A stretch of 49,594 bases of DNA from Gammaproteobacteria bacterium (lineage in GTDB: Bacteria; Pseudomonadota; Gammaproteobacteria; JACCYU01): the NCBI GenBank assembly GCA_013695765.1, contig JACCZW010000019.1, forward strand, positions 1 to 49,594. Direction: 5' to 3'. Position 1 is the first letter of the stretch. Each line of letters begins with the position of its first letter. Below the pieces are notes generated by a model that saw nothing but the letters and a program-made list of their open reading frames with translations, was not told the origin of the DNA and made no database searches. Shown here in pieces: positions 8,067 to 16,516 of this stretch. The position numbers were made by a program, and so were the translations under genes.

Positions 8067-9608
8067 CTAAGGGACGATCCGCGATACGCCGCCGCGGCGC
8101 GGATCGCCGGCACCGCGAAATCCACTTTCGGCGCGCATTACGGTATGCGCGCCGCCGAAAAACAGATTCAATTCGGGCCAGGTCTCGTGCTCTGGGAAAG
8201 CGGCCAGCAGCGCCTCCAGCTTCTCAATAGCGAGACCGCCTTCCAGGCTCAGCTTATCCCCCTCCATATGAATGCGCGGACTGCGCACCGCGGGCTCCAC
8301 GTCCATATCGTAATCGACAAGATTGATCAGCACCTGCAGGATGGCCGTGCGAATGCGATTTGAACCGCCGGAGCCGGTTGCGATAACCTCGCCGCGCGGC
8401 CGCAGCACCAGGCTCGGCGCCATCATCGAACTCATGCGCAGCCCAGGGCGCCAGTTCTTCAAGCCGTGCGGGCTCAAGTCGTCTTCGCCCAGCATGTTGT
8501 TCAGCATGATGCCGGTGCCCGGCACGATCTCGCCACAGCCTTCGCCGTTCGAAAGGCTCATGGAAGCCACATTGCCCTTGCCGTCGATGACGCTGATGTG
8601 CGTGGTGCCGCGCGTGGCGCGCGGGCGCCCGATAACCTGCTGACGATAGCGCGCGAGATAGTGGGCATCCAGCAGCTTTCGCGGGTCGAGATACCCGTCA
8701 GGCTGCAATGCTTCCACCCTGGCGCTGGATGTCGCCCGCATAACTTTGGCGAGCAGCCGCAAATGCTCGATCGAACCAAATGTATGAGCGCCCAGGCGCG
8801 CGCCATCCAGCAGCTTAAGCGCGAATGCAATAAGAATGCCGCCTGACGACGGTGGCGGATTGGTCATTATGGTCACGTCGCGATACTCGGTGATCAGCGG
8901 CTCGCGCAGTTCCACCGCGTAGCGCTCTAAGTCCGCGCGCGTGAGCAGGCCGCCGCCTTGCTCGCCGTCGCGCGCGATCAAATGCGCGATTTCGCCGCGA
9001 TAAAACAAATCGTCGCCCTCGATCGCCAGCGCTTCAAGCGTCTCCGCCAGTGCGGGTTGCCGAATGATGTCGCCTTCCAGCAGCCGGGCATGCGGACCGC
9101 TGCCGCCGTAGATCGCGCGCGCGGCGGGAGATTCGGTATAGATGGGATGCACCACGCCGGCGATGTAGGCCAGCAACGCGTTCATGCGCACACCCTCGCG
9201 CGCATAACGGATCGCTGGCGCGCACAGCTCGCGCATGGGCATGGTGCACAAACGCCGGTGGGCTTCGAACACGCCTTTTACCACACCAGGCGTCGCGCTG
9301 GTGCCGCGCCCGATGTGAAAGCTTTGCCGCGCGGGGCCGAAATCGATTGCGACCTCACGCGCATCGAGTGCCTCCGGCGTGCGCTTCTCGTATGGCGTAT
9401 GCACGAAAAAATCGAATACAAGCGGCTGTCCGCTGGCCGGTTTTGCCAGCAGAAAACCGCCGCCGCCCAGCGACGTCAGTATCGGCTCGGCCACGCAGGC
9501 GGCGAAATGGGCGGCGACAATCGCATCGAACGCGTTGCCGCCCTCGCGCAGGACTACCTCCGCAGCATGTACAGTGAGTTCGTGACCGGCCGCGATTACG
9601 CCGCGCAT
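8067..9608 (-). CDS. ggt: Gamma-glutamyltransferase family protein
   Basis: The 513-residue protein is an N-terminal-nucleophile hydrolase. RGTTHISVIDGKGN contains the catalytic Thr335, the residue at which the precursor cleaves itself into large and small subunits. GGGGFLL, NPPPSSGGI, MLNNML and GSGGSNRIRTA are the other family blocks. It transfers or hydrolyses the gamma-glutamyl group of glutathione and related peptides. No signal peptide is visible from ATG 9608, although the frame is open further upstream without a good start, so a cytoplasmic location is likely but not certain. It is slightly shorter than typical periplasmic GGTs (about 550-580 residues). Confidence 0.9.
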   Translation of the reverse strand: MRGVIAAGHELTVHAAEVVLREGGNAFDAIVAAHFAACVAEPILTSLGGGGFLLAKPASGQPLVFDFFVHTPYEKRTPEALDAREVAIDFGPARQSFHIGRGTSATPGVVKGVFEAHRRLCTMPMRELCAPAIRYAREGVRMNALLAYIAGVVHPIYTESPAARAIYGGSGPHARLLEGDIIRQPALAETLEALAIEGDDLFYRGEIAHLIARDGEQGGGLLTRADLERYAVELREPLITEYRDVTIMTNPPPSSGGILIAFALKLLDGARLGAHTFGSIEHLRLLAKVMRATSSARVEALQPDGYLDPRKLLDAHYLARYRQQVIGRPRATRGTTHISVIDGKGNVASMSLSNGEGCGEIVPGTGIMLNNMLGEDDLSPHGLKNWRPGLRMSSMMAPSLVLRPRGEVIATGSGGSNRIRTAILQVLINLVDYDMDVEPAVRSPRIHMEGDKLSLEGGLAIEKLEALLAAFPEHETWPELNLFFGGAHTVMRAESGFRGAGDPRRGGVSRIVP

Positions 9609-9795
9609 GTTATCGCTATCGGGCCGGAAAGTGCGGGTGGGTAAATCGCGCGTGCTGTGGTCATGGATACCATTGATTGCGCCGGATTAGTCCTCCGGGT
9701 TGTGGGGCCGGGTTATTGCACACAGGATGCGTGCTTGTGCCGGACGCCGCATTTAAGTACGGTTGACGGCTTTGCGCAACCTCTGCGGTACACTC

Positions 9796-10221
9796 ATGTC
9801 GTCGATCGAAAAGCCCATTTGGAACGGAACGCCGTCGCAGGTCATCAACCTTCCGGCGTTCATCCTGCTGGGGCTGTTCTTCTGGCTGGTGATCCCCGTG
9901 TTCATGATGCTGTGGAAATGGCTGGTGGTGAAAAACACCAAATACGAACTCACGACGGAACGCCTCAAGACGCGTTACGGCGTGCTTAACAAGCAGATGG
10001 ACGAGATCGAGCTGTACCGGGTGCGGGATTACCGTTTCGAGCAGCCGTTTTTCTTAAGGATTTTCTCCCTCGGCAACGTGGTCATGCAGACCTCCGATAA
10101 ATCGCACCCGCTGGTGACGATCCGCGCGATCCCGAACGGCGAGGAGTTGCGCGAGCGCATCCGCACGCACGTCGAGGAATGCCGCGCGCACAAGGGCGTG
10201 CGGGAAATCGACATCGAATGA
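9796..10221 (+). CDS. PH-domain (bPH2) membrane protein
   Basis: The 141-residue product starts MSSIEKPIWNGTPSQVINLP. It has one hydrophobic hairpin or two short helices (FILLGLFFWLVIPVFMMLWKWL), then a bacterial PH-like domain: YELTTERLKTRYGVLNKQ, IELYRVRDYRFEQPFFLRIF, GNVVMQTSD. These match the YdbS/YdbT-type bPH2 (formerly DUF304) family. Such proteins sit in the inner membrane; their ligand is unknown. ATG 9796 is chosen because the family begins close to the first conserved residues. The next small gene follows after ten bases, so the two probably form an operon. Confidence 0.75.
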   Translation: MSSIEKPIWNGTPSQVINLPAFILLGLFFWLVIPVFMMLWKWLVVKNTKYELTTERLKTRYGVLNKQMDEIELYRVRDYRFEQPFFLRIFSLGNVVMQTSDKSHPLVTIRAIPNGEELRERIRTHVEECRAHKGVREIDIE

Positions 10222-10231
10222 TCGCGGACCA

Positions 10232-10432
10232 ATGACCGCGTTCGAAATTATTCTTGTCGCGGTGGGCGGCGCGTTGCTGTTGCTGGGCGGCGTATCGGCC
10301 TTCGCACTGTTTGGCCGCGCGCTAAAAATCTCCGACCGTTTCGGCGACGAGACTAACGTCGGAACCTTGTGGGGTTTGTTTCTGCTGGGCGTATCGGCGG
10401 GGCTGTGGCTGATGTGGTGGGGGCTGCCGTAA
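10232..10432 (+). CDS. Small two-helix membrane protein
   Basis: This 66-residue protein has two hydrophobic helices (FEIILVAVGGALLLLGGVSA and TLWGLFLLGVSAGLWLMWWG) linked by a polar turn (LKISDRFGDETN). I do not recognise the family. It begins ten bases after the PH-domain gene and probably shares its transcript, so a structural partnership at the inner membrane is possible. Confidence 0.6.
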   Translation: MTAFEIILVAVGGALLLLGGVSAFALFGRALKISDRFGDETNVGTLWGLFLLGVSAGLWLMWWGLP

Positions 10433-10478
10433 ATCCGGCAGCCCCTCGCTTCGTTTATCCGCAATCGCGCGCAGGCGA

Positions 10479-12071
10479 CTATAAAATCTCGAAGATCAAA
10501 GACCCGGTTGAAGTCTGCCCGAACATGTCCGTGGAGCGCACCGTTACCGTATGAATCCCTGGCATTAGCGTTCCGGGCAGCGCCAGCTCCCAGATGTGCG
10601 ATGACGGTTCGGGCGCATCGTAGGCCTCTTCAGTCCCCTGATATTTGATGAACAGCGCCTCCATGTAGGGATCAACGCGCAACACCTGCCGCATGCGCTT
10701 ATACCTGCCGTTATCGGCCGACATCTGCACCTTGTTGCGTTCGCCACCATCAAACACGTTGACGACGACGCTGGTCAAGCCCGCCAGCTGGCCGCGATTG
10801 ATCACCGGTGTGGCCGTCGGTGAGATCAGCGGCGGGTCCAGCACGATGCGCATCTGCTTCTCCGCACCCTGACCGGCGGCCTTGAAGCGCGTGCGGTATT
10901 CGTTGCCGTCGAACGAAATGATGTAATAACCGTTCGGGTTGCCGTCCTGCATGGAGGCTTCACGCACACCGCGTTCGTCGCGCGGACCTGCCCAAGAACC
11001 GCCGCGCACCTCGGCCAGCACCTGATGACGCAGCGGCTCCGGCCCGTGCCAGCCATGTTCGTGATTGATGTACACCTGCCAGCTGTTGCTGGTGTCGTGT
11101 CCGGCGATCGTGTAAACGTGCGGGCGCCCATTCAGCACCGTCAGCAACTCATCGAGGTTACCCGTGTTGGTGGCCGGGTCGTCGGTCGCGAAAGTCAGCA
11201 GAGGGATGTGAGTGGCGATGAGGATCAGCTTGTCTTCGGGTACGAATCTCAGGTCATTCTTAAGCCACGCGATCTGTTCTGGTGAAATGAAACCGCGATA
11301 ATCGCCGGCCTCGCTGCTCTGATATTCCACGTTATCCAGCGCGACCACGTGTACCTGACCGTAATCGAAAGAGTAATAGGTCGGACCGAACGTGCGCTTG
11401 AAAGTCTCGGTCGCATAGCGGTCGTCCGGCGATTCGTAGTTCATGTCGTGGTTGCCCGGCAGGTTCCACATCGGCACGCCGATGCGCGACATGATCTCGT
11501 TGTGCCGCAGATATAGCGACAGGTCGTCGTTGACCACGTCGCCCGCGACCAAGCCGAACTTCGCTGCGGAGCCTACCAGTTCCGCCACCACGTCCTCGCG
11601 GAGGAAATCCAGTTCCTCGGCATCGCTGGTCTGTGGATCGGCGAACGCCAGCGCCTCGAAGCTGTCATCGCGATCGGTCCTGCGTAACGGGAAGTTGATA
11701 GCGCCAAGCAGCGGCCCGGTCGGCTCGATGACCGGAAATTGATAGTCGCCCGCGTCAGGCGTGCCATCCGGATAATGGATGTAGTAAAAACGCGGCAGAT
11801 GCTGCGCGTCCTGCGGCACCGCGTAGCCCGCCGGCTTGCTGATGAACAGAATGCTTTCCGCGTCCAGACCGACCGAGTAGCTGCCGTCTGCACCGGTTTG
11901 CACCACGTCGATGCCATTGGAGACCGATACACCGGTCACACCCGGTTCGCCGGCATCGAGCTGGCCGTTGCGGTTTATGTCCTCGAACACAAAACCTTGC
12001 GCGGATTGATTCTGGGCTTGCGCGTTCACACTGATCACGCCGAAAATGCAGAGTATCGCGAGTTTCTTCAT
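10479..12071 (-). CDS. Secreted calcineurin-like phosphoesterase with SdrD-B-like N-terminal domain
   Basis: The protein has about 530 residues and a signal peptide (MKKLAILCIFGVISVNAQAQ). ATG 12071 follows GAGG, whereas the longer frame to 12149 would hide this peptide. Next is a Cna-B/SdrD-B-like domain: GFVFEDINRNGQLDAGEPGV then GVSVSNGIDVV, whose DxNxxG loop suggests Ca binding. The metallophosphatase core follows: AFADPQTS, GLVAGDVVNDD, WNLPGNHDM, LIATHIPLL and IAGHDTSNSW. In the last, GHD replaces the usual GHxH; the second His is missing. A C-terminal beta-rich domain completes it. It probably hydrolyses phosphoesters outside the cytoplasm; the substrate is unknown. Confidence 0.85.
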   Translation of the reverse strand: MKKLAILCIFGVISVNAQAQNQSAQGFVFEDINRNGQLDAGEPGVTGVSVSNGIDVVQTGADGSYSVGLDAESILFISKPAGYAVPQDAQHLPRFYYIHYPDGTPDAGDYQFPVIEPTGPLLGAINFPLRRTDRDDSFEALAFADPQTSDAEELDFLREDVVAELVGSAAKFGLVAGDVVNDDLSLYLRHNEIMSRIGVPMWNLPGNHDMNYESPDDRYATETFKRTFGPTYYSFDYGQVHVVALDNVEYQSSEAGDYRGFISPEQIAWLKNDLRFVPEDKLILIATHIPLLTFATDDPATNTGNLDELLTVLNGRPHVYTIAGHDTSNSWQVYINHEHGWHGPEPLRHQVLAEVRGGSWAGPRDERGVREASMQDGNPNGYYIISFDGNEYRTRFKAAGQGAEKQMRIVLDPPLISPTATPVINRGQLAGLTSVVVNVFDGGERNKVQMSADNGRYKRMRQVLRVDPYMEALFIKYQGTEEAYDAPEPSSHIWELALPGTLMPGIHTVTVRSTDMFGQTSTGSLIFEIL

Positions 12072-12263
12072 GGGACCTCGGGTTGGCGACTGTTGGTTTG
12101 AAAGCAGTGTTCGAAGTTCGCCAGTCAACCTAACGGTTACTTGTTTCAAAAAGATTAAGCCGTGATGACGCGGACGTGTTAACCGCCGTGACGGTTGAAC
12201 GCAGCCGCGATCCGCGCTGTCAGCAAATAGGGGCGACTACGCGCCGCTCAAGCGATGTAAACG

Positions 12264-12611
12264 ATGAACCTGATACGCCTGTGCAACCTCGCCGAGTTAA
12301 CCGCTACCGGCGCGAAGTCGTGTCAATTGACAAGCGACGGCGCGGTGCGCGAGTTGTTCGTGGTGCGTAAAGGTGCTGAAGTCTTCGCGTACGAGAATCG
12401 CTGTCCGCATACCGGCGGTCCGCTGGACTGGATGCCGGATGAGTTTCTGGACGAGGACGGCGAATTGATCGTGTGCGCCACGCACGCAGCGCAGTTTCGC
12501 ATCCACGATGGCGGCTGCATTGCCGGTCCGTGCGCGGGCGCGCGGCTGACGCCGATCCCTGTTGCGGTCGCAGAGGACGCGGTGTTTCTCAACGAAGGCG
12601 ATAGTTTTTAA
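12264..12611 (+). CDS. Rieske [2Fe-2S] ferredoxin-like protein
   Basis: The 115-residue protein has the two Rieske cluster motifs, CPHTGGPLDW (Cys47, His49) and CATHAAQFRIHDGGC (Cys71, His74), in the soluble-ferredoxin arrangement. No signal peptide or membrane helix is present, so it is cytoplasmic. Proteins of this type pass electrons to oxygenases or reductases. Its stop codon overlaps the start of an ABC ATPase gene, so it is translated from the same message as an ABC-2 exporter. The link is unexplained. Start ATG 12264 matches the compact size of the family. Confidence 0.85.
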   Translation: MNLIRLCNLAELTATGAKSCQLTSDGAVRELFVVRKGAEVFAYENRCPHTGGPLDWMPDEFLDEDGELIVCATHAAQFRIHDGGCIAGPCAGARLTPIPVAVAEDAVFLNEGDSF

Positions 12612-13366
12612 TGGACATGCGCACGCGCAGCGGCCGCCACGCGATTCAGGTCTCGAACTTGAGCAAGCGCTTCGACGATACAACGGTGGTGGACGACATC
12701 AGCTTCGAGGTGGAGCACGGTTGCACGTACGCGCTGCTGGGCGCAAATGGCGCCGGCAAGACCACGACTTTAGCGATGCTGCTGGGCCTGCTGGTTCCCA
12801 CGGCAGGCGAGATTTATGTGCTGGGCGTGGACATGCTGCGCGACCGCTATCGCGCGCTGCCGCGCATCAACTACGCGTCGCCGTACGTGGATCTGCCCCA
12901 GCGGCTGACCGTACGGCAGAATCTCAAAATTTACGGACGGCTTTACGGCGTACCGCAACTCAAGCGTCGTATCGAAGAACTGGCGGCGGAGCTGGATCTG
13001 GAACCATTTATCGACCGCGCTTACCGCAGCATGTCGTCCGGCCAGAAGACGCGCGTGGCGCTGGCGAAAGCCCTGCTGAACCGCCCCGAGGTGCTGCTGA
13101 TGGACGAACCCACCGCCTCGCTTGACCCCGACACCGCCGACCGGATCCGCGCCTATCTAAGAGATTATCAGCACGCGACCGGCGCGACCCTGCTACTGGC
13201 CTCGCACAATATGCTGGAGGTGGAAAGGCTTTGCGACCAGGTGCTGATGATGCGCGCCGGGCGCATCGTCAATCGCGGTACGCCACAGGAACTGGTCGCG
13301 CACTACGGTCGCCACTCCATGGAAGAGGTGTTTCTGGACGTGGCCCGACACGAGGCCCTGACATGA
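12611..13366 (+). CDS. ABC transporter ATP-binding protein
   Basis: The 251-residue ATPase carries Walker A GANGAGKT (44-51), a signature motif SMSSGQKTR, and Walker B VLLMDEPTASLDPDT, followed by the His switch in LASHNM. The order and length match NodI/CcmA-like drug or polysaccharide export ATPases. ATG 12611 overlaps the Rieske stop by one base. Its own TGA overlaps the permease start. It powers the permease encoded next. Confidence 0.9.
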   Translation: MDMRTRSGRHAIQVSNLSKRFDDTTVVDDISFEVEHGCTYALLGANGAGKTTTLAMLLGLLVPTAGEIYVLGVDMLRDRYRALPRINYASPYVDLPQRLTVRQNLKIYGRLYGVPQLKRRIEELAAELDLEPFIDRAYRSMSSGQKTRVALAKALLNRPEVLLMDEPTASLDPDTADRIRAYLRDYQHATGATLLLASHNMLEVERLCDQVLMMRAGRIVNRGTPQELVAHYGRHSMEEVFLDVARHEALT

Positions 13367-14160
13367 GCGGCACCGTCACCCGCGTCAGCACCATGGTACT
13401 GCGCTATGTGTATCTGCTGCGCGGCTCCTGGCCGCGCATTCTGGAACTGGCTTACTGGCCGACCGTACAGATGATTCTGTGGGGTTTCATCACACAATTT
13501 TTCATACGCCACAGCGACTGGGTGGCGCAGGCTGGTGGCGTGCTGCTGTCTGCGGTGCTGCTGTGGGACATGCTGTTTCGCGCGCAGCTTGGCGTGACGC
13601 TACCGTTCTTCGAAGAGCTTTATTCGCGCAACCTGGGGCATTTATTCGTAAGCCCATTGCGGCCGACCGAGCTGATCCTGTCACTGGTCGGTATCAGTCT
13701 GATCCGCACTGTGATCGGCGTCGGTACGGCGGTGCTGCTCGCCATCCCGCTGTATCATTTTTCCCTGTTCAGTCTGGGATTGCCGCTGATTGCTTTCTTC
13801 GCCAACCTGCTGGTGCTGGGCTGGGCAATCGGCATCATGATTGCGTCGCTGGTGCTGCGCTACGGTCTGGGCGCCGAGAGCCTGGCGTGGGTGGCGATCT
13901 TCGCGCTCGCGCCGGTGAGCGGGATTTATTACCCCATTGACACCTTGCCGGACTGGCTGCTGCCGGTCTCTTACGCCCTGCCATCGAGTTACGTTTTCGA
14001 GGGCATGCGCGCGGTGTTGATCGAGCAGCGCTTTCCGCTCGATCTGCTGTTTTACGCAATTGCGCTTAACACGGTTTATCTGGTCGGGGCCATCTGGCTG
14101 TTCCTGAGATTGTTCCACCACGCACGCCGCGACGGCCAGCTTTTGCACATCGGGGAATAA
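13363..14160 (+). CDS. ABC-2 type permease
   Basis: The 265-residue protein has six hydrophobic helices typical of the ABC-2 membrane family. It contains GLGAESLAWVAIFALAPVSG and YYPIDTLPDWLLPVSYALP, matching the conserved motif near helix 5 (PxxxLPxWLxxxSxxxPxxY). ATG 13363 overlaps the ATPase stop as ATGA. With the ATPase it forms an exporter; the cargo cannot be read from the sequence. The Rieske gene completes the three-gene operon. Confidence 0.9.
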   Translation: MSGTVTRVSTMVLRYVYLLRGSWPRILELAYWPTVQMILWGFITQFFIRHSDWVAQAGGVLLSAVLLWDMLFRAQLGVTLPFFEELYSRNLGHLFVSPLRPTELILSLVGISLIRTVIGVGTAVLLAIPLYHFSLFSLGLPLIAFFANLLVLGWAIGIMIASLVLRYGLGAESLAWVAIFALAPVSGIYYPIDTLPDWLLPVSYALPSSYVFEGMRAVLIEQRFPLDLLFYAIALNTVYLVGAIWLFLRLFHHARRDGQLLHIGE

Positions 14161-14283
14161 TGCGCGGCGCAGTACGCGCGGCTCGTGATGGTAGGGTTTC
14201 GTTTGCCCTGCGCGTTTGGCATCATGCACGCAAACCGCCTGTTATACGCAGGCAACCTCTGACGGCACGGGCATAAAACAAAA

Positions 14284-14673
14284 ATGATCGAAGCGGTTTT
14301 CCAGGCGGTGCCTATCCTGCGCATATTCGACGTCGACAAGGCAAAGCAATTCTACGTCGGCTGGCTCGGTTTTCAGGTTGACTGGGAATATCGGTTCGAA
14401 ACCAATGCACCGGTATACATGCAGGTCTCGAAGAAAAGCCTGGTGCTGCACTTGAGCGAACATCACGGAGACTGCTGCCCTGGCTCCACGGTGCTGGTGC
14501 TCACCACCGAAATCGATTCCCTGCACCGCGAAATCATGGCCAGGGATTATCCTTACCAGCGACCCGGCATCGAGATGGCGCCGTGGAACGCGAAAGTGAT
14601 GGAGGTCATCGACCCGTTCGGCAACCGGTTGCGCTTCAACGAAGATATCGAAGATGAACAGCCAGCCGGATAA
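14284..14673 (+). CDS. VOC-family protein, bleomycin-resistance/glyoxalase-like
   Basis: The 129-residue product has the vicinal-oxygen-chelate fold pattern: PILRIFDVDKAKQFYVGWLG at the N-terminus and MEVIDPFGNRLRFNE at the C-terminus. The overall order resembles bleomycin-binding proteins (BLMA/Ble-like). Possible metal or ligand positions include His458-like residues in VLHLSEHHGDCC, but I cannot assign a substrate. A second VOC gene follows 68 bases later. Confidence 0.75.
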   Translation: MIEAVFQAVPILRIFDVDKAKQFYVGWLGFQVDWEYRFETNAPVYMQVSKKSLVLHLSEHHGDCCPGSTVLVLTTEIDSLHREIMARDYPYQRPGIEMAPWNAKVMEVIDPFGNRLRFNEDIEDEQPAG

Positions 14674-14741
14674 AGCGCCCCGGCGCTGCAGCGCCCGTTA
14701 ACGATCGATGCCGCAAACAACCGCATCAACGAGGTTCATCA

Positions 14742-15179
14742 ATGGCCGATAATGCCGGCAACACCGTCTCGACCGTCGTCCCAACGATGCGCTACCGCAA
14801 CGCCCGCGCCGCCATCGACTGGCTGTGCCGGGCGTTCGGGTTCGAACAGCATCTGATCGTAGCGGGCGACAACGGCGCGATCGCGCACGCGCAGCTTGCG
14901 TTCGGCAACGGCATGGTCATGCTCGGCTCCGCCAGCGACGATGGTTTCGGCAAGCTCGTCAGGCCACCGGTCGAAGCCGGCGGCGTCAACACGCAAAGCC
15001 CGTACGTGATCGTCAACGACGCCGACCGACACCTTGCGCGCGCGGTGGCGGCGGGCGCCGAAATCGTCATCGACATCAAGGACGAGGACTACGGCGGCCG
15101 CGGCTACACCTGCCGCGATCCGGAGGGACACATCTGGAATTTCGGCACCTACGACCCGTGGGCAGCAAAGCATTCATAA
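14742..15179 (+). CDS. VOC-family protein, PhnB-like
   Basis: The 145-residue protein starts with VVPTMRYRNARAAIDWLCRA and ends CRDPEGHIWNFGTYDPW, both characteristic of the PhnB/glyoxalase-like VOC subgroup. Like its neighbour it lacks clues to a specific substrate. It may be transcribed with the first VOC gene; GAGG precedes ATG 14742 by several bases. Confidence 0.75.
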   Translation: MADNAGNTVSTVVPTMRYRNARAAIDWLCRAFGFEQHLIVAGDNGAIAHAQLAFGNGMVMLGSASDDGFGKLVRPPVEAGGVNTQSPYVIVNDADRHLARAVAAGAEIVIDIKDEDYGGRGYTCRDPEGHIWNFGTYDPWAAKHS

Positions 15180-15221
15180 CAATGCCGCCGCACGATGATA
15201 ACGTCATCTGTCAATGTGCTC

Positions 15222-15290
15222 TGTAGGTGGATAAAGCCCGCCGCCCCGTTCGTAAAGCTCACCGCAAGTTGTGCCGGCGTATCCACCGAC
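15222..15290. repeat. Copy A of a dispersed GTAGG-TGGATAAAGC repeat
   Basis: TGTAGGTGGATAAAGCCCGCC opens the unit and GCGTATCCACCGAC closes it. The same two blocks occur at 39239-39324 between pilX and pilY1, about 24 kb away. The middle differs. It sits in the gap before doxX. Confidence 0.6.
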
Positions 15291-15385
15291 CATACCCATA
15301 CAGGATGCGGCGCGATGCGCCATTAACACCTCTTCGCCTCGGCAATCGAGACCGTGCAACCGATCAGAAATAAGGAGGAAAATAC

Positions 15386-15790
15386 ATGGCAAATCTGGAT
15401 TCTGTGTGCGCCGCCTGGGCGCCCCGTATCTTAAGCGTTCTGCGCATCGTCACCGCCTTTCTGTTCATGCAGCATGGGCTGCAAAAACTGTTCGACTTTC
15501 CCGCCCCGCCGGGTTTTCCGGTCGAACTGATGTCGCTGATCGGGCTCGCGGCAATCCTGGAAGTCGTTGGTGGGGTGCTGATGTTGATCGGCCTGTTCAC
15601 GCGTCCGGTGGCGTTCATTCTGTCGGGCCAGATGGCGTTCGCCTACTTCATCGCGCACGCGCCGCAAGGATTCTGGCCGATACTCAACGACGGTGAACTG
15701 GCCGCACTCTATTGCTTTGTATTTCTTTACCTCGCCTTCGCGGGCGGCGGCGCATGGAGCGTTGACAGTCAGCGGCACAGCGCCATCTGA
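15386..15790 (+). CDS. DoxX-family membrane protein
   Basis: The 134-residue protein has four hydrophobic helices and the DoxX signatures LRIVTAFLFMQHGLQKLF, GLAAILEVVGGVLMLIGLFTR and QMAFAYFIAHAPQGFWP. These are small inner-membrane proteins related to the quinone-linked DoxD/DoxX group; many have roles in redox stress. AAGGAGG lies just before ATG 15386. Its 3' end overlaps the convergent endonuclease V gene by 22 bases. Confidence 0.85.
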   Translation: MANLDSVCAAWAPRILSVLRIVTAFLFMQHGLQKLFDFPAPPGFPVELMSLIGLAAILEVVGGVLMLIGLFTRPVAFILSGQMAFAYFIAHAPQGFWPILNDGELAALYCFVFLYLAFAGGGAWSVDSQRHSAI

Positions 15791-16491
15791 CGCTTAAGAC
15801 GACGGCGCAGATTCGCCGTCTTCTCATGCCCCGCGCCGCGAGCGAGCCGGTCGGCCCGGCGCGTGGTCTCCGGCAATCGAAAGCGCGTGGTACAGCGCAT
15901 CACATAGTCGATCGCGGAATTCAGGCTGACCTTGTGCCCGATGGAGACATAAATCGGCCTGACCCCGACCCGCGTGCGCACGGCCGCGCCGATGATCTCG
16001 TCGCGGTGCAGGATGGGCGCCCAGCCGCCTCGCGTATCCGGCACCGTATCGTGCGTGCCGATCAGCAGTGACTTGGCCACACCAATGGTCGGCATGTCGG
16101 TCACCACGCCGATATGGCTGGTGAAACCGCAGCGGCGCGGATGCGCGACGCCCTGACCATCGCATAACAGCAGATTGGGCTCGGTCTCCAGTTGCGCCAA
16201 CGCACCCAGCACGGCCGGAATCTCGCGAAACGAGAGCAGCCCGGGCACGTAGGGAAAACTCGTCGGCCGTCGCGCCAGGGCCTGTTCGATCGGATCAAGG
16301 TCTGGAAACGACAGCACCACTACGGCGGCGCGCGTGGTCTTACCGCCGTCCTCGAAACCCGCATCCACTCCGGCGACGCTCTTGACGATACCGAAGCGAT
16401 CCTCGCGTATGACGTGGCCCCGCAGGGTTTCCTGAATCGCGCGCGCCTGGGCCGGCGTGACGTCCCAGGCATGCTGGTGGTGAACAATCAT
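15769..16491 (-). CDS. nfi: Endonuclease V (deoxyinosine 3' endonuclease)
   Basis: From ATG 16491 the product has 240 residues, close to the usual 220-230. SVAGVDAGF supplies the first metal ligand Asp43. PYVPGLLSFREIP holds the PYIP-type wedge motif and the next acidic residue. LLCDGQGVAHPRRCGFTSHIG is the conserved core with its Asp. The enzyme nicks DNA one base 3' of hypoxanthine left by adenine deamination. A TTG start at 16530 would overlap recG's end; ATG 16491 lies 26 bases after recG and is preferred, although neither has a strong ribosome site. Co-directional placement after recG suggests shared transcription and a DNA-repair pairing. Confidence 0.9.
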   Translation of the reverse strand: MIVHHQHAWDVTPAQARAIQETLRGHVIREDRFGIVKSVAGVDAGFEDGGKTTRAAVVVLSFPDLDPIEQALARRPTSFPYVPGLLSFREIPAVLGALAQLETEPNLLLCDGQGVAHPRRCGFTSHIGVVTDMPTIGVAKSLLIGTHDTVPDTRGGWAPILHRDEIIGAAVRTRVGVRPIYVSIGHKVSLNSAIDYVMRCTTRFRLPETTRRADRLARGAGHEKTANLRRRLKRQMALCR

Positions 16492-16516
16492 GACGACATC
16501 GAGGTGCGGCGAGCGA

